This document shows, piece by piece, positions 1 through 6,974 of a stretch of 64,000 nucleotides of DNA. Position 1 is the first letter of the stretch, and each line of letters starts with the position of its first letter. The notes under the pieces were generated by a model. That model had not been told where the DNA came from. It made no database searches and saw only the letters and a list, made by a program, of their open reading frames with translations. The stretch is taken from the NCBI GenBank assembly GCA_017463225.1, contig JAFTPO010000063.1:1-64000 (forward strand), in the 5' to 3' direction. The stretch is from Lachnospiraceae bacterium. Lineage in GTDB: Bacteria; Bacillota; Clostridia; Lachnospirales; Lachnospiraceae. Position numbers and translations under genes: made by a program.

Positions 1-2
1 AC

Positions 3-77
3 AATGAAAAAAGAATTAAAGAAAAACTTGGCTGGATGAGTCCTGTTGAATACAGGCAATCAGCCTTGGCTGCATAA
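3..77 (+). CDS. IS3-family transposase OrfB, C-terminal fragment
   Basis: Only the last 24 codons are inside the window. They contain EKLGWMSPVEYR, the usual tail of IS150/IS3-type OrfB integrase-core transposases (the family ends in a conserved 'MSPxEYR' stretch). The protein would be a DDE transposase acting on the element's own ends. The start lies upstream of base 1, so this is partial because of the window edge, and it could still be intact. Confidence 0.8.
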   Translation, partial: NEKRIKEKLGWMSPVEYRQSALAA

Positions 78-81
78 AAAT

Positions 82-110
82 AGCGTAGCAGCCATTAAAA
101 CTGCTACGCT
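82..110 (+). other. Perfect hairpin at the IS right end
   Basis: A 10-bp perfect stem (82-91 and 101-110) with a 9-nt loop lies directly after the transposase stop. It has no clear U-tract, so it is a weak terminator candidate. Hairpins near IS ends can also limit read-through; that role is inferred. Confidence 0.5.
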
Positions 111-192
111 TAAGAAGTCTAACTTTTTGGGGTCACCTCAATTCCTTGGAGGGGTTTTATTTGTTGTAAATAAAAATCCAGCAATTTGATAA

Positions 193-827
<635 letters not shown>

Positions 828-828
<1 letters not shown>

Positions 829-855
829 GTGCCAAAAGGTATACCTTTCGACACT
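828..855. repeat. Palindrome AAAGGTATACCTTT (candidate operator, res site or terminator)
   Basis: Immediately after the recombinase stop there is a perfect 14-bp palindrome at 835-848, flanked by AGTG/CACT arms (828-831 and 852-855). A 13-bp stretch of it (832-844) recurs inverted and exact at 1030-1042, and a related copy lies near 997-1009. It could be a hairpin terminator for the recombinase, an operator for the downstream RHH regulator, or a recombination site. The sequence alone does not decide between these. Confidence 0.55.
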
Positions 856-1029
856 CTTTGTATTACAAATGTATTCTACCAAATTTACATATACAATTCA
901 AGAAAAACTGTTAAAAATTGACAAATCCAAGCAATTAAATTCCTTGTGGTTTAGTCGATTTTTTTATTTTTAAATTAGTTTATTTTTAAATCAGTCTCAA
1001 AAGGTCTAGAATCTATATTTTGTCAATAT

Positions 1030-1042
1030 GTATACCTTTTGG
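1030..1042. repeat. Inverted exact copy of the 832-844 repeat
   Basis: GTATACCTTTTGG at 1030-1042 is the exact reverse complement of 832-844. The pair brackets a roughly 185-bp AT-rich intergenic stretch (856-1029) with no credible ORF, and it lies 57 bp upstream of the RHH gene start. Its position suits an operator or recombinase subsite. Confidence 0.55.
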
Positions 1043-1098
1043 AGTTACTAATTTGTTGCATGTTGTTAACTAGATGGATTTATTATGGAGAAGCTTAT

Positions 1099-1299
1099 AT
1101 GAGTGAACAGAAAAAATTAATAATTCAACCACAGAAGTATACCGGCGAGACTTCGGTTATCTCTATGAGAATGCCCAAGACTATGTTAGCTGACATAGAC
1201 GACATAGCTGCTAAAACAGGCAGGACTCGTAATGAGATATTACTACTAAGTATGGAATTTGCTTTAGAGCATTTAATCATAGAAGACAAGGGGGAATAA
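1099..1299 (+). CDS. Ribbon-helix-helix (CopG/Arc-like) DNA-binding protein
   Basis: A 66-residue protein. Residues about 16-58 fit the RHH fold: a short beta-strand (SVISMRMP) followed by two helices separated by a TGRTRNE turn, as in Arc/CopG-type repressors and antitoxins. The ATG at 1099 is preceded by GGAG at 1087-1090; a longer reading from 1039 has no ribosome binding site. It lies 4 nt before the SPFH gene and is probably the first gene of that operon. It is a likely regulator of it, perhaps acting on the palindromic repeats upstream. An antitoxin role is possible but no toxin partner is evident. Confidence 0.75.
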   Translation: MSEQKKLIIQPQKYTGETSVISMRMPKTMLADIDDIAAKTGRTRNEILLLSMEFALEHLIIEDKGE

Positions 1300-1303
1300 G
1301 AGG

Positions 1304-3151
1304 ATGGCAAAGTTTGCTATAGAATGTTCAAGCTGCGGAAAGTATGCGGAGGCAAGTACAGGATTTTTCGCAAGAAAGAAGATTGATTGTACCTGTGGAA
1401 ATGTAATTAACGTGAAGACGGATAAGCTGATATCCAGACAATGTGCTCATTGTGGAAATCAGGTTGTTTTCGACCAATCCAAAGGAGCGGGTGCTAAGTG
1501 TCCTGTGTGTCATGAGAAAATAAATACTCTGGATCCAAGTCAAAAGGTTGAGGAATTCTCCTGTATACAGTGTGGTGTCAGACTTGCTACAGCTAGAAGC
1601 GCCTCACAGTATATATGTCCAGTCTGCGATTGTGTAAATGATGTTCAGGAACGTATGATGTCTGAGAAGATTAAGAAGGATGGCTTGGCCAGCATCATAA
1701 AGTATGAGGGAGATAATTCCACATTTATCTGGAAGCACCCTATAGAAGATTTTAACTACGGTTCACAGCTTATAGTTCATGAGAGTCAGGAGGCTATCTT
1801 TTTCAAGGATGGACAAGCGCTGGATTTGTTTGGTCCAGGAAGATATACATTAGAGACACAGCAGTTGCCACTTATAGAAAAGGCATATAAGCTACCAACT
1901 GATACTGAGGGAACCTTCCATTCAGAGGTGTACTTCATCAATAAAACAGTACAGATGGCAATTAAGTGGGGTACTCCAGAGAAGGTAAGATTTATCGACC
2001 CACTTACAGGTGTGCCACTTGAGCTTGGAGCATCTGGTGAGATGAATATTCAGGTAGCTAATTCCAGAAAGCTTCTTATAAAGCTGGTTGGAACTATGAA
2101 TGGTATAGCATGGGAGGAAGGCCCGGGATTAACTAAGTCACTTCAGGCATCATTCCGTCCTCTTATATCAAATGCTGTAAAGACCAACCTTTCTTCGGTT
2201 ATTAAGAACGAAGCTATAGACATATTAGAGATAGATGAAAAGCTTGACCTTATTTCCGATAGCTTGAGAGATAAGATACTCCCAGGCTTCGAGGAGTACG
2301 GTCTTACCATACCACAGTTCTATGTGACAAATGTGGTATTACCGGAGAATGACCCTAATTTCAAGAGAATTCGCGAGTTACATACTATCACTCTTCAGAC
2401 TAGAATGATTCAGGCTGAGGCTACTGTAAAGACTGCACAGGCACAGAGTGAGACCCAGTACAGAACAGCTCAGGAACAGAGCAAGGCTGCTATAGAGGCG
2501 GCTCATAGAGAGGCTGAGTTACAGAGACAGCTTACAGAAACTGAGATAGCAAAGCGTGAGGCAGAGCGAAAGGTTATAGAGGCTCAGGCGGAAGCACAGG
2601 CACAGAGACTTGCAGGACTTACAGAGGCTGAAATTATGCGTGCTAAGGGCTACACAGAGAAGGATGTTATCCAGGCAGAGGTTCAGAAGGCATACGCAGA
2701 AGGTATCGGAAATATGGGACCAGCCATATCCTCAGGTGGTGGAAGTGGAATCATAGGAGATATGCTTGGACTTGGAGTGGGAATGGCCGCAGCAAGCGCT
2801 GTTGCACCACAGATAAATGGTATGATGCAGGGCTTTAATATGCCAAATATGCAGGCTCAGACACCTGTTGCTGGAATGTCTACTCCTATATCACCAGATG
2901 CTTGGGATTGTGCATGTGGTAACAAGGTAGTGGGAAACTTCTGTAACAACTGCGGAGCTAAGAAGCCACAGCCGGTGGCAAAGGATACGTGGAATTGTTC
3001 ATGTGGACAGATGGGGATCGTAGGAAACTTTTGTAATAACTGTGGAGCTAAGAAACCTGAACCGGTATCGGCTACTTGGGATTGTTCATGTGGACAGACA
3101 GGGATAACAGGAAACTTTTGCAATAACTGTGGTAAGAAGCGAGGAGAGTAA
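1304..3151 (+). CDS. SPFH/band-7 domain protein with N- and C-terminal zinc ribbons
   Basis: A 615-residue protein of the bacterial SPFH 'virion core protein' (YdjI-like) type. Residues 1-120 carry several CxxC pairs (C8/C11 onward) forming two or three zinc ribbons. Residues about 140-360 are the SPFH domain. Residues 360-450 are an Ala/Glu/Gln-rich coiled coil, followed by a Gly/Met-rich linker. Three near-identical ribbons (about 527-615) each contain GNFCNNCG. SPFH proteins form oligomeric scaffolds at membranes. The gene follows the RHH gene by 4 nt and precedes a membrane protein by 2 nt, so the three are almost certainly one operon. The exact function is unknown. Confidence 0.85.
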   Translation: MAKFAIECSSCGKYAEASTGFFARKKIDCTCGNVINVKTDKLISRQCAHCGNQVVFDQSKGAGAKCPVCHEKINTLDPSQKVEEFSCIQCGVRLATARSASQYICPVCDCVNDVQERMMSEKIKKDGLASIIKYEGDNSTFIWKHPIEDFNYGSQLIVHESQEAIFFKDGQALDLFGPGRYTLETQQLPLIEKAYKLPTDTEGTFHSEVYFINKTVQMAIKWGTPEKVRFIDPLTGVPLELGASGEMNIQVANSRKLLIKLVGTMNGIAWEEGPGLTKSLQASFRPLISNAVKTNLSSVIKNEAIDILEIDEKLDLISDSLRDKILPGFEEYGLTIPQFYVTNVVLPENDPNFKRIRELHTITLQTRMIQAEATVKTAQAQSETQYRTAQEQSKAAIEAAHREAELQRQLTETEIAKREAERKVIEAQAEAQAQRLAGLTEAEIMRAKGYTEKDVIQAEVQKAYAEGIGNMGPAISSGGGSGIIGDMLGLGVGMAAASAVAPQINGMMQGFNMPNMQAQTPVAGMSTPISPDAWDCACGNKVVGNFCNNCGAKKPQPVAKDTWNCSCGQMGIVGNFCNNCGAKKPEPVSATWDCSCGQTGITGNFCNNCGKKRGE

Positions 3152-3153
3152 AG

Positions 3154-3843
3154 ATGGGAAAGAATGAAAAAAGAGGATATGCCATACTGGCAATATTGTT
3201 TGTTGTATTTAGTGTAATAGCATTTGCGGTTCCATTCACTAAGAATGCTGTGTTTGTATTAGCATACATATTTGGAGCTATCGCTATAGCATTTCAGATA
3301 TATGTATTCAAATTATCTTTCTCTCATGGGGAAGATGCTAAGAGTAAATTCTACGGTATGCCTATAGCAAATATAGGACTGTATTACCTTAGTGTTCAGC
3401 TTGTAATAAGTCTTATAGAGATGGCTACTGCAAAGTTCTTGCCAACATGGGTTGCTGTGGTAGTGAATGTTATACCACTTGCACTTGCTTTAATCGGATG
3501 CATAACTGCAGAGGTTATGAGAGATGAAATCGAAAGACAGGATGTACAGCTAAAGAAGGACGTATCAAATATGCGTGCATTACAGTCTATGTCAGCTAGC
3601 TTTGTAGGAATGTGTTCGGATGATGATATGAAGAAACAACTTCAAAATCTGGCAGATGAGTTTAAATACAGTGACCCTGTATCATCTGAGGATACCAAGG
3701 AGTTAGAGAGCGAGCTTCAGCAGATGATGAAGGAGCTTCAGGGTGCAATTATAGATAGTGATATGGCTGCGGTGAAGACACTTTGTATGAAGGTGCTTGC
3801 AGGGCTTAATGAGAGGAATAGAGTTTGTAAGTTGGGGAAGTAG
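3154..3843 (+). CDS. Four-helix membrane protein, partner of the SPFH protein
   Basis: A 229-residue protein not assigned to a named family. It has about four hydrophobic segments in residues 9-115, then a soluble, acidic, helical C-terminal region (about 120-229). The gene begins 2 nt after the SPFH stop, indicating translational coupling. The simplest reading is a membrane anchor or client of the SPFH scaffold, which is inferred from context only. Confidence 0.7.
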   Translation: MGKNEKRGYAILAILFVVFSVIAFAVPFTKNAVFVLAYIFGAIAIAFQIYVFKLSFSHGEDAKSKFYGMPIANIGLYYLSVQLVISLIEMATAKFLPTWVAVVVNVIPLALALIGCITAEVMRDEIERQDVQLKKDVSNMRALQSMSASFVGMCSDDDMKKQLQNLADEFKYSDPVSSEDTKELESELQQMMKELQGAIIDSDMAAVKTLCMKVLAGLNERNRVCKLGK

Positions 3844-3883
3844 ACAGTGAGATAAATTAAAATATGTGAGGTGATACATATTT

Positions 3884-4435
3884 ATGACATTTTTACAAGA
3901 GGCACAAAAGAATCAATTAAATATAACGTTACGAGAATTAATGCCTAAAGGTGTTGAGTATATTACAGAAGATATAGATCCAGAACTGTATACAAAATTG
4001 GTGTTGTTAAATCCTACAAATTCTACTCATTTGGGCAAAAAATTCAATGATTATAAAAAATTGAATAATAAGACACTGGATAGTTTTGTTAATAGGTTGA
4101 AGAATGAATTAGATGTAAAGGAAGTGTATTTTTTCAAAACCTTTAATTCTAAGAAAAGAGATGTTTTAAATTTGTATAGTAAATTTAAAAACTCATCTAG
4201 CTATTGCTTGGCGTTGTACTGTTCAGATAATTTGAAAGATTCACTATATAAATCAATAAGGAATGCGTTAGCTCATGGAAATATAGGAAAATATAAAAAT
4301 GGCTATTTTTTATATTCTGTTAGTAGCAATTCGAAAATTATGAATGAAATGGATAAAACAATTTCATTTTATTTGAGGGTAAAGAGTTTAGATAAGTTAA
4401 ATGCTTATATAAATGTACTTAAGGAATATATATAA
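3884..4435 (+). CDS. HEPN-like protein (putative ribonuclease)
   Basis: A 183-residue, largely helical protein, more AT-rich than its upstream neighbours. Its best motif is RNALAHG, which fits the HEPN Rx4-6H active-site pattern (R126, H131) embedded between helices. HEPN domains are often metal-independent RNases in defence, toxin-antitoxin and CRISPR effectors, but non-catalytic versions exist. AGGTGA precedes the ATG. It lies 40 bp after the SPFH/membrane pair and upstream of the zinc-ribbon/TIR genes. The family name cannot be fixed without profile searches. Confidence 0.5.
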   Translation: MTFLQEAQKNQLNITLRELMPKGVEYITEDIDPELYTKLVLLNPTNSTHLGKKFNDYKKLNNKTLDSFVNRLKNELDVKEVYFFKTFNSKKRDVLNLYSKFKNSSSYCLALYCSDNLKDSLYKSIRNALAHGNIGKYKNGYFLYSVSSNSKIMNEMDKTISFYLRVKSLDKLNAYINVLKEYI

Positions 4436-4540
4436 AATCAACTATCTAAAGCAAAAGGTAAGAAAAGTATACTAAAAAGTAGAATTGATGACATCACTTA
4501 TATAATGTGATGTAGTAATAATTATTAAGGAGGAAATACG

Positions 4541-4605
4541 ATGGCAATACTAAAGTGCAAAATGTGTGGTTGTGAGGTGGATATTATCGACACTTAAAAT
4601 GTAAA
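4541..4605 (+). pseudogene. Nonsense-broken remnant of a zinc-ribbon-TIR paralogue
   Basis: A good ribosome binding site (AAGGAGG) is followed by an ATG and 18 codons, then TAA at 4595-4597. The first 29 nt are identical to the starts of the TIR genes at 6975 and 9579. The translated start (MAILKCKMCG, then EVDIIDT, stop, NV) tracks the 9579 protein (ELDIIDDSNV) across the stop before similarity is lost. This is therefore the 5' end of a decayed third paralogue. The rest of the gap (4606-4716) holds only a 9-codon ATG-stop stretch at 4644-4670 and nothing recognisable. Confidence 0.75.
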
Positions 4606-4716
4606 AATCCAAGAACATTAGTAAAAGGTGGAGGAAGTGTAATATGGCATACAGAATAGATTGTGTGTAAATTGGATAATTTTAAAATGCTAGTAGGCTA
4701 AAAGGAGGAATTAATA

Positions 4717-6375
4717 ATGAAGAGATTAATATGCGAGATGTGTGGAAGTGCAGATATGCTTAAGAAAGATGGAGTATTTGAATGTCAGAGTTGTGGCTGT
4801 AAGTATTCTTTAGAAGAAGCAAAAAAGATGATGATTGAAGGTACTGTAGAGGTTCAGGGTACTGTTAAGGTGGATAATTCGGAGATGTTGGATAATTATC
4901 GTGCATTAGCTGAAAATGCGTACGATGCGGGAAATTATCCAGAAGCAGAAAAGTATGTTAATAAAATGCTTGAGACTAACCCAAGATATTATAAGGGGTG
5001 GATAATGAAGGGAAAGGTAGCTGCTCAAACTATAGATAATTCAGGAAATCCGAAGACTAGTCAGTGTGTGGAGGATTGGTGTAGCGCATATAATTATGCG
5101 CCTGAAGAGGATAAAGAAGAAGTTTTAATGATGATTAATGATGATTACACAGAATTTGGTTTAACATCAATTGCTTTTTTTGCTGAGAGATACAACAAGT
5201 GTCCTAATTTAGCATCGCATGATGAGTATGCGGGTATGTTAAATGCATCCATTTCAACAGTGTTTGTTGATGCACCTGAAAGATTTAAGGAAAAAACAGG
5301 TCAAGAACTAAACATTGCTAAAGAAGAAAAATGGGGAGATTATTGCGCGAAGGTAGTAAGTGAAAATGCATATGAATTGGCTAAAAAAATTGATGCTAGT
5401 TATTATAAGATATATCTGACAGATTCGGTTAAGGCTAGAGAAATGCTAGATTCTTCGTTTGTAAGTGCTGTGTTAATTAAAGAACTTTTAGAGAAGGCAA
5501 CTGTGAGTCCGGATATGACAATTTTCGCATGTAATAAAGTTGAGGCTATAAAAAAGTCGTACTATGATAATTTAGCGAAGATGAAATTTGAAGCTAAAAC
5601 AATAGATGCATGTAAATATATGTATAATATTGCTATTCACGAGATCGATACATATAAAGAAAATGCTATGAAGAAGCTTAACGAGGAGAAAGAAAAGAAG
5701 ATAGCTGAGCAAAAAAGAATAAATGAAGAATACTGGATTCAGCACAAAGAAGAGAAAGAGAGTATAGAGTCTGAAATTCGAGATATCAATGAAAAAAGTG
5801 AAATCATAAATAAAGAAATAAAAGATATTACAGAAGAGTGTAATAAGGATATAAGACAGATTGAAGCAAGTAAAGATGATGTTTCGTTTGTATGGAAAGA
5901 TAGGGATGAATCAAAAAGGAAAATCCAGATGATGGAGCAAGAATTGAATAATTTAGGAGTGTTTAAAAATAAAGAGAAAAAATCTCTAAGCGAAAGGATT
6001 GAAGCAGAAAGAATAAGACACCATCAACTTGAAAGAAAATGCAAGGAGGAAGATGATAAAATCAATTTGCAAATTGCTAATAAAAGAGCAGAAATGAATT
6101 CGAAAGTTGTGGAAATGAGAAAAGAACTATCAAGCTTAGTGAGTAGAAAAAGAGAGTTGGAAATCGAATTAACTAAAGATAGAGAAATAAAGGAGAATAG
6201 AGTTAATTTAGAGGAAGTAAAAAACACAGAGATTCCTGATGATATGTCGTTGGAAGATTATATTAGTGAGAATTATGATAAATCGACGTTTGTACAGGCT
6301 ATAGCGTTTTACAAAGAGAAGACAGGAGTTGGATTAAAAGAAGCAAAGGAAGCAGTTCAGGAAATACTTTCATAA
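4717..6375 (+). CDS. Zinc-ribbon/TPR/coiled-coil protein with L7/L12-like C-terminus
   Basis: A 552-residue protein without an established name. Residues 5-28 are a CxxC/CxxC zinc ribbon (CEMCGS and CQSCGC). Residues about 58-100 look like a TPR-type helical repeat (AENAYDAGNYPEAEKYV). The middle is alpha-helical, and residues about 310-510 form a long charged coiled coil. The last 30 residues (VGLKEAKEAVQEI) resemble the C-terminal domain of ribosomal protein L7/L12, where GLGLKEAK is the conserved helix. The start follows AAAGGAGG. It shares the N-terminal ribbon style with the TIR proteins, suggesting a common recruitment signal. Function unknown. Confidence 0.65.
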   Translation: MKRLICEMCGSADMLKKDGVFECQSCGCKYSLEEAKKMMIEGTVEVQGTVKVDNSEMLDNYRALAENAYDAGNYPEAEKYVNKMLETNPRYYKGWIMKGKVAAQTIDNSGNPKTSQCVEDWCSAYNYAPEEDKEEVLMMINDDYTEFGLTSIAFFAERYNKCPNLASHDEYAGMLNASISTVFVDAPERFKEKTGQELNIAKEEKWGDYCAKVVSENAYELAKKIDASYYKIYLTDSVKAREMLDSSFVSAVLIKELLEKATVSPDMTIFACNKVEAIKKSYYDNLAKMKFEAKTIDACKYMYNIAIHEIDTYKENAMKKLNEEKEKKIAEQKRINEEYWIQHKEEKESIESEIRDINEKSEIINKEIKDITEECNKDIRQIEASKDDVSFVWKDRDESKRKIQMMEQELNNLGVFKNKEKKSLSERIEAERIRHHQLERKCKEEDDKINLQIANKRAEMNSKVVEMRKELSSLVSRKRELEIELTKDREIKENRVNLEEVKNTEIPDDMSLEDYISENYDKSTFVQAIAFYKEKTGVGLKEAKEAVQEILS

Positions 6376-6412
6376 TTTATTATGATAACAAAGTAATAAT
6401 GGAGGAAAGGGC

Positions 6413-6955
6413 ATGACAGAGAAATTTCCTAAAGACTGTCCGGCAAGAGTAGTATCCACTCGAGCAAAGAGTATTTTTGTATATAACCTAGATGCAAAAA
6501 AATGGGAATGGCACGAACAAGCTGGTACTGATCATAGGACTGATATCATCATAGAGTTAGTAGAAGATGGTATGTACAAGAATAAAAAAATTGAAGGTCA
6601 AATAAAAGGAAGAACAATACTTAATTATTTGAAAGATGGTCGAATTTCTTTTGGATTAGATGTAAAGACTGTTATGTATGCATTGGGTGGATATAATCCG
6701 TTTGTATTATTTCTTGTAGACGTACAAAATGAAAGAGTGTATTATTTGCCGATTCAAGAATATTTTCTTGATAATCCACAAAAATTTGATGATTTAATTA
6801 ACAATAAGGAATCGATTTCTGTACATATAAATCCATACAGTGTAATGAAAGTTGGTGATGATAGATTGTGCCAATTAGCAAAATATGTGTATATGGGTGG
6901 TCCTGGAAAATCATTAAGAAGAATAGTTGATGAAAATGAGCAAAAGGCTGTTTAA
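6413..6955 (+). CDS. DUF4365-like protein (putative PD-(D/E)XK nuclease fold)
   Basis: A 180-residue protein. Residues 44-67 contain a D44 ... E61-G-Q63-x-K65 arrangement that matches the core of DUF4365 proteins, which are thought to be restriction-endonuclease-like (D ... (D/E/Q)xK). The following segment, with FVLFLVDVQNERVYYLPIQEY, fits the beta-rich part of the same family. DUF4365 proteins are often found in defence-type loci. It sits between the coiled-coil ribbon protein and the first TIR gene with gaps of 20-37 bp, so it is probably cotranscribed. Nuclease activity is inferred. Confidence 0.6.
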   Translation: MTEKFPKDCPARVVSTRAKSIFVYNLDAKKWEWHEQAGTDHRTDIIIELVEDGMYKNKKIEGQIKGRTILNYLKDGRISFGLDVKTVMYALGGYNPFVLFLVDVQNERVYYLPIQEYFLDNPQKFDDLINNKESISVHINPYSVMKVGDDRLCQLAKYVYMGGPGKSLRRIVDENEQKAV

Positions 6956-6974
6956 GTAGTAGGAGGAAACATAT

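Larger units (their letters stand above)
1..140 (+). mobile_element. Right end of an IS3-family insertion sequence (IS150-like)
   Basis: The window opens inside an insertion sequence. It holds the last codons of an OrfB-type transposase (stop at 77), a perfect 10-bp-stem hairpin (82-91 with 101-110), and a terminal inverted repeat at about 117-140 whose reverse complement starts TGAGGTGACCCC and runs into AAAAAGTTAGAC, which resembles IS3/IS150-type ends. The left end lies outside the window, so neither completeness nor the target duplication can be judged. Confidence 0.75.

Noticed and set aside
1039..1098. Longer start for the RHH protein
   Set aside because: No ribosome binding site and a hydrophobic, non-family-like N-terminus; the ATG at 1099 has GGAG.
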